A DNA stretch of 64,000 bases from Epiperipatus broadwayi (GCA_028023455.1 JAQFVV010012489.1:2235881-2299880); one strand, 5' to 3'; counted from the stretch's first letter, positions 35,748 through 48,335 are shown. Numbers and translations: made by a program. Notes: generated by a model from the sequence alone, not told the origin.

Positions 35748-37122
35748 CAACAGAAGATTTAGTATCCAAATGAAGTTTCCTACAATAAATATCAAGAATT
35801 ACTCTATATTTATACAAATGGAAAACATCTAGTATATTAAAAGTGGCATAAATATCTTTAACAGATGTGGCACGTGATCTACCAAAAATGATACGCATTG
35901 TATAATTCTGTAAAACAGACAATGTAGTCATTGCAAAAGTAGAACAGTTCCCCCAAACTGATATATTATAACATAATAAGCTTTGATAAGAAGAAATATA
36001 TAAAGTAATCAAAGCTGACCGAGGAAAAAATTTAGATAAGTAGAAAAACATATAATTTAATTTACGTAAACGAGAACAAAGGAAGTCAATATGGTTTGAC
36101 CAAGATAGTCTGGAGTCAATAAAAATACCTAGATAGCAAATATTATCAACAAAAGAAATGTTAGCACAAGTACAAGTGCTATTACAATGCCAAAAATACT
36201 TATTACAAATAGTAATGTTAAGCGAATGAATATTTGACCTATAAGAAAAATTAATAGCTTTTGTTTTACTCAGATTAATTGATAAATTATTAAATGCTAA
36301 CCATTTACTAATTAGGATTAAATCATCATTAATTATTTTTTCAACAAAATTATATGAAACTGCAGCATAAGATAAAGCAATATCATCTGCAAAACCATAA
36401 ATCTTAGATTCTAAAGGTAAAGAAAATAAATCATTTATATAAATTATAAATAAAATGGGACCCAAAACTGAAACTTGTGGTACACCATGGTTAACTGTTA
36501 TAAAAGAGCTTACAACACTAGAAATATTTGTTGCTTGTTTTCTATCCTTTAAGTAACTCGCAAACCATGAAATAAATCCACCACGAAAACCATATGAATA
36601 TAAACGCTTAAGTAAAATTTTGTGAGATACAGAGTCAAATGCCTTAGACAAGTCTAAATAAATAGCAACAGTTTTAAAATCCTTATCTAGTGAAGTTGTC
36701 AAATTGTTTACATGACTATAGAAAGTGTCCAAGGTACTTCTACCAGAAATAAATCCATATTGATGTTCAGATAAAATATTATTTTTAGATAAAAATGACA
36801 TCATTTTCTCTTTAACCACCATCTCTAACAATTTGGATATTACAGATATAATAGATATTGGTCTATAATTGTCAAGCTGTACAGGATCACCCTTTTTAAA
36901 AACAGGTGTAATAAAACCAACCTTCAAACAAGTAGGAAACAAACCAACATTTAAGGAAAGATTAAACAAATAAACAAGAACAGGTATGAAAGCTGACTTA
37001 TTTTCCTTAAGAATCTTTGGTGTTAACTTATCTAGACCAGCTGAATGAACATTCTTTAAGAGATCAATTTTACCAGACAAATCCAAATCAGTAACATCTG
37101 TACACAAAAAGAATTTAGACAA
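35551..37122 (-). pseudogene. Reverse transcriptase of minus LINE (main part)
   Basis: An open frame of 523 codons: GLDKLTPKILKE, FKKGDP...NYRPIS, LDLSKAFDSVSH (catalytic D), HGVPQVSVLGPILF, FADDIALS (catalytic DD), and a C-terminal region up to HWLYYAKH. The usual HGVPQGSVLGP has valine for the first glycine. The first residues belong to another frame: a frameshift near 37105 separates this part from the upstream segment, so the protein is broken. CR1/jockey-group affiliation is by motif style. Confidence 0.8.
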
Positions 37123-37600
37123 GAATCAGCAAAAGACAATTCTTGTACTGGTGTTCTATCTATTGATAGATCTGAAAAAAAATTATTAAACAAGTCAGCA
37201 ACACATTTTTCATTATTTTCTACTTCAATCAAATTATCATTGTGTTTTATAAATTTAAGTTGACTTGACAAAGGTTTCTTTACAAGAGAATTTATCAACT
37301 TCCATTTCAAAGAAATATTTTTATCATTAAAATATTTTTGATAATATTGAAATTTTAATTTCCGAATATCAGATTTAATCTCAGTATTCAATTTCCTCAA
37401 AGTCAACAAATCTCCACCCAAACATTTTAAATGATTTCTTTGATTAATTTTTCCAATCAAATCATTCGTTATCCAGGCTGAGCGCTTGCGGTTTTTGCTA
37501 GTCAATTTAAAACTAACCATAGATTTTGCAATTAAAGATTTATAAATATCTTGAAATTTTAAAAATGCTGAATCAACATCATGCAGAGCAAAAACATAAT
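37056..37600 (-). pseudogene. Upstream part of the same LINE ORF2
   Basis: Encodes the linker between endonuclease and RT: WDYVFALHDVDSAF, then KNRKRSAWITNDL and KWKLINSLV, ending near PVQELSFADSCLN where the frame shifts into the RT part. A TAG lies just upstream of the Trp. Such W...F and AWIT/PWFT-type segments are normal in jockey/CR1 ORF2. Confidence 0.65.
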
Positions 37601-37689
37601 CCCAATTCTAATCAGATAATAATATTTTTAGTAATTATTATGTGATAACTTATTAATATATAAATGAGTATTTACATGTGGTCTATAAT

Positions 37690-37690
<1 letters not shown>

Positions 37691-37784
<94 letters not shown>

Positions 37785-37806
37785 TCAATTCAATTCAATT
37801 CAATTC
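37691..37806. repeat. (TAA)n then (TTCAA)n
   Basis: (TAA)n at 37691-37784, then four to five TCAAT units to about 37806, which on the minus strand form the ATTGA-type 3' tail of the next LINE fragment. Confidence 0.95.
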
Positions 37807-38534
37807 ATTTATTTACCGTACAAAACTACAGCATAAAGCCAATTACAGTATTGCACCATAACAAATATATAAATACATAAATGAGTTTAAATGACAAATT
37901 ATTAATATAATTATGTGCCATATTTCAATAAAAGATAATTAACACATTTAAAAATCTAAAGTAAAATTAAATATCAGCATATAAACAATTATTATTAAAA
38001 CATTAATAATAACAAATAAATAAAAGGGATAAATATAAAGCACGTAACAAAATAATAATAATAATAAAACAATTTAACATATATATATATAAACAAAATC
38101 AAGTTAAACCAATCAAATATGACATTTAAATTTAATAACATTACAAAATTGATTATAATCTAAATTGAAGTAATTATTATTACTACAAATCTGATTATAT
38201 AAATATGGCAGTCTAAATAAAGGAGAAAATCTAAGAACATTGGAATGACAAGTTTTAATGTAACAAACAGAAGCAGACCGAGTATCATGCACATGAGATC
38301 TAATTACAACAGTAGAAATTGTGTCAGATAAAAGAACTATTTTATTAACAAGTTTATAAAGATATTTAAGATCTCTATATTGTCTTCTAGAAGAAAGATG
38401 AACAACAGTTTTATTTCCCAAAGAAACATATTTAAAAAACTTATTACTCACTGATTGTAATAAGTTACATCCCTGTTTAGAGCTAGGATTCCAAATGACT
38501 GAACAATATTCAATGATGGGAAGAACCAATGATA
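37807..38534 (-). mobile_element. Second 5'-truncated LINE fragment, minus strand
   Basis: Keeps only the last ~140 codons of an RT ORF (38113-38534) and a ~300-bp 3' UTR ending in the ATTGA-type tail. The 5' truncation point abuts (AAT)n. Different family from the 35-37.6 kb element by 3' tail and C-terminal sequence. Confidence 0.75.
38113..38534 (-). pseudogene. C-terminus of LINE reverse transcriptase
   Basis: Begins with LPIIEYCSVIWNP, the standard post-RT motif of CR1/jockey-type ORF2 proteins, followed by SVSNKFFKYVSL and RRQYRDLKYLYKLVN, ending with CNVIKFKCHI. Open to its stop but lacks all catalytic motifs. The poly-Leu start of the ORF is microsatellite. Confidence 0.8.
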
Positions 38535-38536
38535 AA

Positions 38537-38609
<73 letters not shown>
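38535..38609. repeat. (AAT)n microsatellite
   Basis: About 24 AAT units between the minus LINE fragment and the plus LINE fragment. Confidence 0.95.
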
Positions 38610-41600
38610 TATAGTGGATCACAGATTGACCCAACAGTGCATCTTCGCACTGAAGGCTTCTTTGCATGCTCCAGGGACATGTCATCACCTGCGGGTGGAA
38701 CTGGCCTACTAATAACCCCAGCTTGCCCATTCACATCATTCAGAATCATATATATCGATGCAAACTTGTTGATAGCTACATTTCATCACCATGCAAACAC
38801 TCTCAACATAGTTTTCACCTACATCCCACCTGGAAACGTCATCATATCAAACATAATACTCACCATCAATTCACTGCTAGCATCAACTCCTTACCCAACT
38901 ATCATCATGGGAGATTTTAACATGAAGTACACAGATTTCATCTCAAAATGGCTGCATCAAATTGCAATACCACTCATGAGTGCTGAAGGTTTTTTACCAC
39001 CAAACACAGTAACATTCCATAATAACTGACACACATCTTTAATTGACCTATGCTTCTATTCACCAATGCTGCATCATTACTTCAGCCTCAAGCTCAATCC
39101 ATCCCCATTCTCAGATCACTCTGCTCAAACTGCAACACTTGATCTAACTGAAATTCAGCCAACTACACTACCACTTGGGAAAACAATGAGAATTCTAATA
39201 CCAGCATCCACTCCAGAATCCCTTTTTCTGAAACATATATTATGCTCCATAAACTTGAAGGACTACAACTAAGTGCTGTGCAGAGATATCAGGCATACAT
39301 AAATATACTTTCATTCAATATTGACCATGTCACCAAAAAAAAACCTCCACCCTCCAGGCTATTAGCTCTGGCAGATGAACTTCACAAGAGGATAACAATG
39401 TCTAAACCTACTCAAAATACATATCAGCATATATATAAGCTCACCCAGGCATATAACAACACATGTGCAGCACTTAAAGACTATTTAGCGATAAAAAAAG
39501 CAAAATCTGCCTCAGTCAACAACATACATGGACTAGAGGCTACATCAGATGGGCCATGGGTTTTCCCTCCACCATTAGAGTACCTATGGCACTTCAAATT
39601 GGAACAACTATACNNNNNNNNNNNNNNNNNNNNNNNNNCTATTTATAAGCATTTCAAACAGAATCTTCAGACACATCAACTCTTCAACCCACCCCCCGAT
39701 TATTTTGGATCACCTGAAACAAATACACCATTTACCATTAATGAATTTGCTTTGAAGCTTGCCACTCTGCCCAATGCCTGTCATCCAGGCACTCATGGCA
39801 TACCAAAATTTGTGTACGAACACCTTAGCCATACAACTAATCAAGTATTATGTAATCTTGCAAACTATCTCTCACAAAAAATATACAACATTGAAAATCT
39901 TTATCCAATTGCAATAGTACCATTTAATAAGAAACCAGCTCCAATAACCACCCTTAATAATATTAGGCCTATCTCCATGTGCCCAATAGCCATCAAGATC
40001 ATTGAGAAAGTCATTAAAGACAGGATTGAATCATATCTGCTCCCATTGATTTCACCATATCAGTTTGCAAGAAAGCAATCATCTACAGGACAGGCAGCAC
40101 TTCTTTTCAAAGCTGTATTGGGATCAGTGCGAGGCCGGAAAAATACAGCCCAGTTGCAGTTCAAATAGACATTGAATCAGCTTTTGATTCTGTGGCAATC
40201 GAGATATTAATTAAAATGTTGGCTGCCACTGCAATACCTGTACTATTTTATATGTTATAACCAACTTGTTGTTAAATCGGGATATACATATTACACTCAG
40301 TGGCAAAAATTCTGAATCTTTTACTCCAACACAATCAATCTCACAAGGATCCCCCCTGAGTGCTTTACTTTTCACCTTTTACATCAACCCTCTATTAGTA
40401 AAAATCCAGCAAACATTCATTGGCATCCAAATACCAAACACATCTCAGCAGGTAACATGTATCGCTTATATGGATGATATAACTGTCTTCCTCCCATCTA
40501 AAAAACACCTACCAGCCTTGCATACAATACTACAAGAATTTGCGCTACACACAAACTCAGGGTCAATCTAAATAAGACGGCAGTTTGGTCTCTTTATAAT
40601 GCAAAGCAGTACACGGGCATGTATGGGGGAAAGCCATCTGCTTTCTTGGGATTTCCCTTTTATATGAGTGCAAGTGCAATGAGGGTCAAGATCCAGAACA
40701 AACTCAAAGAAGAAACAGAGCGAATTACTACTTCTCTCTCAAAGGCATATCTTTCAATATACTCCAAGATCCAGCTATTTAACCAGCTAGCCATAACAAA
40801 AATCACCTATTACTCACCCATTATCACATTTTCTAAAGGTTTTATTAACAAAATCTCTTCTCTCTGTAATAAGCTCTTGTGGAGATCGGAAGAGTGCTCT
40901 TCCGTCTGCAAAACAACTTACCAGACCACCTATTCACAATGGACTAGGACTTCATAGTATTTATATTTTCCATCTACAGAAGGCCACAAACTTAATAACA
41001 TCCACAGTCAAACACTTTCCAATGCTTGAATGCCTACTTCAAATAACACCAACAGATAGACCACCCCCTGCTTATGACCAACTAGCATCAATGATCAATC
41101 ATATAAAAACCACAACTCCACAGATATCTCTTCAGACAATATACAAGCATTCATACTGGCAAATTTATTCATTAATCCATCCAAATCCAACCCATGACAC
41201 CAATCTGACAATGCTGAAAATCAATAATCTACAATTACTCCGTAAGTTTAAAAAATGGTCACTGGAGCCAAAGTATTTTGATTTTTTGCTGAGACTAAAC
41301 CTACAAGCACTGCCCAAGATATTTTCTGAGATATCGGAGACTATACACTAACATTGATCCTTTTTGTCCCCTGTGTCACAGGGCTGAAGAAACACAGGAA
41401 CATCTATTCTATCTTTGTCCGGCACTAGACAGAATTCGAGTTATTATGATAGGAGCATATAGACAATCTAACACAACCCTTCAAACAATCATTAATTCAT
41501 ATTGCAAAGGCTCTATTCCATCAGTCCGTGCAGCCACTTTTATGCTTTATGCATACTGGTGCACTAGATGCACATTCACTCTAGGTAACAACACAAGGCG

Positions 41601-41718
41601 ACATCCATCAACTTTCAATATCAAACTGGCAAAACTACGAGCCAGAGACAATAAAATTGCACATCCAGACATCTATGCAGCAACCTGGTCACTGATAACA
41701 CAACAATCAAACCTCTAA
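38610..41718 (+). pseudogene. LINE ORF2 pseudogene (APE-RT-CCHC)
   Basis: Recognisable in pieces: endonuclease with GDFNMKY, RT N-terminal region, ARKQSSTGQ, DIESAFDSV, ISQGSPLSALLF, YMDD (at about 40470), CPLCH...EHLFYLC zinc finger, and a C-terminus ending QQSNL. Breaks seen: a TGA at 39028-39030 where the intact copy has sense, frame changes near 39250, 40150 and 40250, near 40570, a one-base insertion near 40886, and further frame loss near 41330. Not functional. Confidence 0.85.
39614..39638. other. Assembly gap (25 N)
   Basis: A run of 25 N within the LINE pseudogene. Reading frame and homology resume on the far side, so little sequence is likely missing. Confidence 1.
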
Positions 41719-42185
41719 GATGGCTCCCAATAACCAAAATCTATGCCCTCAACCAATATATATATATATATAAAATGTGGCAATTATCTACAAATAAAAA
41801 AACAGAATGTTGTCTTTGATTGCATAATATTAATATAAAGGACAGTAACAACAAAATCAGACCTCAAATACTGGAAAGCAAACTAAACCCAGCATGGCAA
41901 TATACATCAAAGTTGAAATTTTGCAAATTGAACAATGATAACCCAAGACTTTGGAGAACTATGATTACAGCAAGCAGCACTCATAAATGTAACGTATACA
42001 TATGTATTTTCACCCCCCCTAACAATGTTTAAATATCTTTCCCTCCTAAGTTAAGTTCCTTTTTTGTACATCACAGATACCAACTTAAACTTGGTTTACT
42101 CACTAGCAATGTAAATATATGTATACGAAGTGTCTTATAGCAAATGTAACTCTATGGTTATCAATAAAGTTCTTTTCTTTGAAAC

Positions 42186-42417
<232 letters not shown>

Positions 42418-44099
42418 ATCATCTGTTTCTATTAAGTTCTTAAAGCATTTTTGGTAACAGTGATATGGCCAATTCCAATATGCTATTACAATGAATAAAT
42501 AAATGCCAAGATATACTCTTTGTCTTCAGTTATAATGTTTATGCAAATATAAGAGACAGGTGACTGTATCAGACATGACAATAGTAATATATCTTAACAT
42601 ACAATCAGCTTATGTTTCTAGTATAATACTGAATAAATAAAGTCAGTTTATTAGATGCCATATTTGAGAAACAAAACTTTTACTATATCTAATCTTCTTT
42701 CCTGAATAATATGTGAGGTAAGATTCTGTAGAGCATTAATTAGTCTGAAAACATTCTGTCAAGTATCATTAATCACAATAGAATATAATATTAAATGAGA
42801 AATGCGTGAAAAAATCCAAAACAAACTCAACCCAAATTTATTACATGTAGTATTCTTGAACCAATAAATTAATGCCATATTACTAAAAAGAATAATAACT
42901 GAAATAGGCATAAGTTAAAAATTTGTATAAATTCTACAATAAAGACTAATAATTATAAACATACATGATATATTACCACAACAGAGGTGTAGCAAAATCA
43001 CTTCATTCAAAAACGTTTTCACTCATAATGAATATACACAATCCAGTATTTATATTACTCTAACCCATGATAGATGAAATTATCAAATTCTTCTCTTTAA
43101 GTCATAAATATTGTAAGTCATTTTTTTATCTGATTAATATAGGTGAGGTATTTTTTGTCCAACAATAAATTATTCCACCCAGAAAGTAAATGAACTTATA
43201 TGAGTCTTTGAATTTTTTTTTTTTTAGTTGACCATAATAATTTCTGGATATACATAGTAAATGTTTCAATAATCTATATTCAAAATTTATCTCCCAAAGT
43301 AACTATATCTTTCCCAAGAAATTTAATCAATCATTTCAGAAATAATGATTTTTCTGATCTCTCTAGCTTAAATCCTATAATTATAGTGTTCTTATGATTC
43401 CACATCATCTTATCTCATATGTAAAATTGATGTCATATAGTAATTGATCATGAAAGTCAATTTTTTTTAGCTGAATGGAAATCAAATCAGGTTAAAGATT
43501 TATTTGCTTACTTTGTGATATCTTGAATTTCAACATCTTTATTTAACTCACATATTTCTAAGTCATCTATCACAATTTGAAAATAATTATCTATTTCCTT
43601 ATAATGTTCACCAATTTCAGCCACTCAAGAAATTTCCCATTTATTATTTTCCCATATATCCTTAGAATATTCCATCCTTTTACATAGCACTGAGTTCTTG
43701 TTTAAAGTACAATGTAATAGTTTTTAAATTGTTAGTAATAAATTCCATTTGTCTATAAGTTTGGACAGTTATTAAAAAACCAAGCAAGTGAAATTGATTA
43801 CCACAACCTTTACAAACAATGGAGATTATCATCAGGTAAACTATAATCAAAGAAACTACATAAAATGATATATCCAGTTACTTTACCCATATTAAATGTA
43901 AAAAGCAGTAACAAAACACCTATACCATAATAGCCATTGTTTTATTTATACCGTAAAAATAGATTTACAGTACAAGTAAGATTTATATCATTGGATGAAA
44001 TTTAAAAAAAAATAGAATAAAGAAAACAAAAAATAGTAACAAAATAATTTTAACATTTAATATTGATAAAGTTATATATATAATTTAAATACAGTTATA
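42418..44099. other. No intact gene; possible decayed minus-strand coding sequence
   Basis: At about 43450-43790 the minus strand reads for long stretches as plausible protein (for example NNKWEIS, GEHYKEIDNYF, DDLEICEL) with scattered stops. This may be a very old element ORF. No family can be named. The rest is AT-rich and featureless. Confidence 0.3.
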
Positions 44100-44395
44100 C
44101 TAATTTTCATTAGCAGATTTTCAATGGTAAGTATGGCTGAAGAGCTGAAGGATGGAATAGATTGAAGCCTGCACATTAAAGTTTTGCTATCTTAACATAA
44201 ACTGAGCACTAATTATATATATATATATAGGAGATGATGATCTGAGCCAACTGATGAGTGCTGGTTCAATATGAAATATGTATATTGGAGATCATTTATC
44301 TTTTTCATGTGTGTGGTCTTGTGTATCAGTTGTATGAGATAGATTGGATAGCTAAAGGGAATTGAAAATCTTGGTTCAAATTCCCTATAATTTTA
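44100..44395 (+). repeat. Hammerhead-type SINE copy 5 (near full length)
   Basis: 5' segment with AGATTTTCAATGG, GATCT and CCAA (44239-44250), CTGATGA (44251-44257), stem II GTGCTGGTTCAATAT (weakened), GAAA (44273-44276), TATGTATA, TTGG and AGATC (44285-44293), which pair with CCAA and GATCT. The 3' end has GAAAATCTTGGTTCAAATTC, a box-B-like tRNA T arm. All core bases are present; stem II is the weak point. Confidence 0.7.
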
Positions 44396-45110
44396 TGTTA
44401 TTTTGACCAATCTGTGATAGAGTTTTGTTAATATTAGTCAAAAACAATTCTACAAATTAGAGACAATAACTTGCTAATACAATAATTCAATAAAAATTGT
44501 TTACAATCATTTAAATTGAACCATGTAAGTGGTATAGCTCAACTTACTTTCAACTAATGGACTTGTTTATTGATCAAATTGAGCATTCATCACTACTGAC
44601 TAATGGATATATAAATAGTTAAGATATATCCAATAGCAGAAGCAGCACAATGTGTGACAATGCTCAGTAAGTCCAAATTCCAAATTCTCTCATTATAGAA
44701 AGGAAATTGTCTATATATAGGGCAATTCATACTGAAGTAGAGAACAAAAATAAAAAATTACTGTCAGTACTGAATGGTAGTATGCATGTTGTCCAGTACA
44801 TTGATAAAGCAGTGAGGAAAGTTCACATTAACCAGGAAGTTGCTAGAGCTTAAACCTGAATATGAGCAAGCTGTCACAGAACATTCTAAATGTTAGGTAA
44901 TCCTAGAAAGACATCTGAGTCCCTTTCTTCACAGTAACTGGACACTGTACTTAGCCAATAGTATCAGTCAAAGTTATATCAATTGTATTATTGTATATAA
45001 GTATTAATACAATATTTCATTGTACTTGCACAAGTCTATGTTTATTACAATTGCATATAAACACAACAATAAGTTCACACATAAACATATTCAACTGACT
45101 ACTCACACAG
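44396..45110. other. AT-rich sequence, no gene seen
   Basis: No supported gene or named repeat. Confidence 0.5.
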
Positions 45111-45510
45111 ATATCATCATCATCAACCATTATCAATCCCTTGCAGGATGAAGATCTCTAAGTTCAATCCATCTCCAATCTTTAGTTTCTCTTCTCCACA
45201 TCACCCATGCACACTTTCTTCTTTCATCCATCCATCTCACATGTGGTCTCTTTCTTTTACAATCTCTTGGATTTCAATTGTCCATCTATTATCATCTCAT
45301 CTAGAAATATGTCCATCCCAACTCCACTTCAGTCTTTTAATTTTTCCAATGAAATCAGTAACACCTGCGTTCTCTTACACATATATTGCATTTTTGATCT
45401 CTTCTTGTTTTACTCCTAACATACATCTCTTCATACTTCTTTCGAGTGGTCTGAAGTCTCTTTATTGCTCTTGTATTAAGTGTCCAAGTCTCAGATCCAT
45501 AAATAAGAAC
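45111..45510 (-). pseudogene. RTE-type LINE 3' end, decayed
   Basis: On the minus strand: PVLIYGSETWTLN...AIKRLQ, then TRRDQKCN, then after frame loss VTDFIGKIKRLKWSWDGHISR and DNRWT, and finally a (GAT)n tail. The YG(S/A)ETWTL, KW.W.GH and DNRWT series is characteristic of the C-terminus of RTE-like and related LINE ORF2 proteins. There are several stops and frameshifts. The plus-strand ORF over it is a shadow. Confidence 0.8.
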
Positions 45511-46629
45511 TGGTAAAAACATTTATTAAAAACCTTCCTTTTCAAACACATATTTATGAAATATGTACAGTTCGATTTGATATTACATCTTAATATTTAG
45601 ACAGAGAAAGGCTTTAACTTTTTTCACATGTGCCTTAAATGTTTGTATAATAGCCAAATGATGTAGTTTTGACTATAGATGGACATCTCAAAGCTCAATG
45701 TAAGATAGAGACTTTATAAAGATAAGAGCTAGCTTATCTTCAATCTAAATTCTTAATTATATAGATCAATCTGAAGGATCTTGATTTGAGTGTGAAGATG
45801 TTACGCTATATAGAAACAACAATAATTGGTAATTCCAATATATATATATATGCAGATTTATAATCATAAATAAATATAATGAAGTTATATTGATTATTTA
45901 CAAATTATGATTAATCTTTGTGCTCATAGAATTATAGAAATATTATATAAAGATATGGTTGACCTTTAAATATGTCTCTATACTTATTTTCTGGTTTTAG
46001 AAGATATATAACTCATATTTCTAGAAGATATATAACTCATATTTCTCATTATTTCTTTGCTTAAGATAACTCACTCGATAACAGCTCTTCAATTTCATAG
46101 TAATTATATTTGGTAAAGACTAGAACCAGAGTGAAGAATTGAATGTTTGCGACTTTTATTGCTCAGATCAGTCTATTCTTCTCTAGAATAATCCTTTAAT
46201 TACAGAGATGTTTCTTAATTAATTTCTTAATTAAATTTTAATTGATTTTAATATTCTTAAAGCTGTAATTATAAATTTATTAAACGCGCATTAATTACGT
46301 AAGTAGTATTTACTGAGGCTATAACCTCGATAATATGCGTGTAAAATGCGATAGTAGGGACCTCTACATGTGTTTTAACCACAAGCTTAAACTTTAGTTA
46401 ATTTCGTTCTTTGGATGTTTTTTTTTTTTTAAAAAAAAATTAAACTCATTTTTATGTCAAACAAAAGATTAAACTTTTCTAAACATAGACCAGATACAGA
46501 CTGGGATTCAATTTTTTCTTTTTTAAAAAAAAAATAATTTGCTTTTTCTAATTAAAAAAAAAGTATTCTGTAACTACTACTGATTTAATATATGTAAATT
46601 TATAAAATATATCCACTATTTTGCAATAC
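45511..46629. other. AT-rich sequence, no gene seen
   Basis: No supported gene. A short repeat of ATATATAACTCATATTTCT occurs twice at about 46004-46047. A patch with some CpG lies at about 46285-46370. Confidence 0.45.
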
Positions 46630-46762
46630 TTTTTTTATACGACTGGTTTATTAAATAAATGAATACTCTCAAGCCAAAGCATAAGTCGTTTTTTTTTTTA
46701 AATTGTCTTACGCTTTGGATTGAGAGTATTCATTTACTTAATAAATCAGTCGTATAAGAAAT
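46630..46762. repeat. Inverted repeat, ~50-bp arms
   Basis: Left arm about 46636-46687 (starts TATACGACTGGTTTATTA) and right arm about 46708-46757 (ends AATAAATCAGTCGTATA), separated by a T-rich loop. Few mismatches. No TSD was recognised and no coding content. Could be a MITE or foldback element. Confidence 0.75.
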
Positions 46763-47447
46763 AATCTCGAAATATTATGTAAATACATATATAAACCTAT
46801 TTACAAAACAGCTACGTCTAAATACTTATACTAAATTATAAATCAGATTTCTTAAAAAATCATTTTTAAAGAAACTTGTAAAAAATGCCCACTTCTACCA
46901 GTGCCATAAATCAAATAAGATAGCTTTTTCATCTGATCACCACATTCTTATATGACATATAAATCAAATATTGATACTCAAAAAAAAAACTTTATACTAG
47001 AGGCAATATTTATAAGTAATCAAATCAGCTTACAATTTCAAATAATAATCAGAATGTAATTCTAATAATTTTTATAAATAAATTACAGTTATTAAATATG
47101 CAATACTAAGAATACTAATTTGTTTACAAAACAACGCAGTCTGAATATATTTCTACAATGATTCACAAGCTAGATTTTAAAGAATTATTTTTTAACAAAC
47201 TTACATCCATTTATTCATATCACTACCAATCTACAGGCTGAACACTCAGACTCTCAAGTACTTACATGAAAACTAAATAAAACACAGATACTCAAAAGCA
47301 TTCAATTTTATACCAGATGTGATTTTTGCAATTACTAACAGTAATAATCATGATGATAATTCTAATTGATTTATGGCTTATTAAAGCTATTACAATTATC
47401 ATCTTGATACATTGTACAGGCTTAAACCTGCATTTATACATGTAATA
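46763..47447. other. AT-rich sequence, no gene seen
   Basis: No supported gene or repeat boundary. Confidence 0.5.
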
Positions 47448-47790
47448 TATGCGTGGTTCGAACTCAGACTTTCACACAACCCACCCTCTCAGTACCATCT
47501 CATATTGCTGACCCACCTGATCACACACATGTTGAAAAGATAAATAATCACCAATATACATATTTCATGCTAAACCAGCAATCATCAATTGGTCTAGATT
47601 ACTATCCTCACACATATACATAATCAGTACTCAGCTTTATATGAAGTTAGCCAATCTTTATATTTTAATGGACAGGCTTCAAACTATTCCAACTCACAAC
47701 TCTTTAGCCTTCCATTTCATTGAAAATCTGATGATGGAATGTTCAAAACCCTTGATAGTGCCAAGGTTGTCATCAATTATCATCTTGATT
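47448..47790 (-). repeat. Hammerhead-type SINE copy 6 (near full length)
   Basis: Minus strand. CCAA, TTGATGA (47582-47588; C3 changed to T, which should inactivate), stem II TGCT/AGCA, GAAA (47563-47566), then TTGG (47551-47554). The 3' end (47450-47473) reads GAAAGTCTGAGTTCGAACC, the clearest tRNA T-arm/box-B match in the family. The 5' part carries CATTCCATCATCAGATTTTC shared with copy 3. Confidence 0.7.
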
Positions 47791-47849
47791 GTTAACTGAA
47801 ACTATGAAATATCTTGATTAAATAAATACAAAAATTATCACTAATATAA

Positions 47850-48112
47850 TAATAATTTTTATTAACATCCATTAGACTAGAGATTATCCAATAATGAATA
47901 ATATTTCTGTAGTATAATTTTCACTATACCACTCTCACATAAAGACTGGTTTCTATACTCTTTTAATACCATGTATACAGAGGGATATTAAAAGCAGATG
48001 GAAACCAGTGCCTACCTTATGAGAGAATTAGTAAAAATTATACTACAAAAATATTATTCATTATTGGATAATTTCTAGACTAATGAATTACTAATAAAAA
48101 TTATTAATATAG
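47850..48112. repeat. Foldback element, ~130-bp arms
   Basis: Inverted repeat centred on GTATAC (47973-47978). Left arm 47850-47975, right arm 47976-48112. Arms share TTGGATAATTTCTAGA-type and TAGTATAATTTTCACT-type blocks. No ORF. A further single arm of the same family lies at about 48336-48470. Confidence 0.8.
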
Positions 48113-48169
48113 TTTGATTAAGTGATTTGTGCCTAAGTTATGAGGGTAGCGAATTTGACACTTATCAAT

Positions 48170-48312
48170 CAAACTGTAGTAATTTGCTATCAATATATAT
48201 ACTGAACAATGATAAAGATATGTGCAAGAGGAGAGTGCAGGTTCAGCATGAAATGTACATCTTAGGGATCATATATCTTTTTCACATGCCTTTAGTCATA
48301 TGTTTATGATTA
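48170..48312 (+). repeat. Hammerhead-type SINE copy 7 (degenerate)
   Basis: Keeps stem II GTGCAGGTTCAGCAT, GAAA and the downstream TATCTTTTTCACATG block, but CTGATGA has decayed to AGAGGA and stem I is lost. Lies between two pieces of the foldback family. Confidence 0.55.
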
Positions 48313-48335
48313 CATCCCTTTACAAGATGATAAAA

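Larger units (their letters stand above)
34951..37690 (-). mobile_element. 5'-truncated CR1/jockey-like LINE, minus strand
   Basis: The minus-strand RT reading frame spans about 35551-37600 with an A/T-rich 3' UTR down to the TAAA-type tail. The endonuclease domain is missing. The 5' edge falls at about 37690 against (TAA)n. The last ~355 bp of the element are tandemly duplicated (35038-35392 and 35393-35747), so an extra copy of the C-terminal codons lies beyond the real stop. Confidence 0.8.
38610..42185 (+). mobile_element. 5'-truncated relative of the intact LINE
   Basis: Starts inside the endonuclease domain (at the codons for YSGSQIDP, matching YSSSQIDP of the intact copy) and runs to a 3' UTR ending CAATAAAGTT...CTTTGAAACA and (TAA)n, the same 3' terminus as the intact element. 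Protein similarity to the intact copy is obvious but far from identical, so it is another subfamily. It lacks ORF1 and the first ~40 ORF2 codons, and includes an assembly gap at 39614-39638. Confidence 0.85.

Noticed and set aside
40883-40907. Possible Illumina adapter contamination: AGATCGGAAGAG followed by a near reverse complement GCTCTTCCG-TCT
   Set aside because: Removing a single T (40886) restores a frame WRRKSALPSAKQLTRPP that aligns residue by residue with WKRKTVAISLKNLSRPP of the intact LINE, and the length differs by only one base. Homology explains the whole string, so the adapter match is most likely coincidence. Raw reads would settle it.
44350-44360. Box-A-like TAGCTAAAGGG upstream of the box-B-like segment in the SINE at 44.1 kb
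   Set aside because: Only 13 nt separate it from box B, too close for a tRNA promoter, and it is not conserved in the other copies.
45148-45516. 122-aa plus-strand ORF rich in Ser, Phe, His and Pro
   Set aside because: It is the antisense shadow of a decayed RTE-type LINE ORF2 end on the minus strand.
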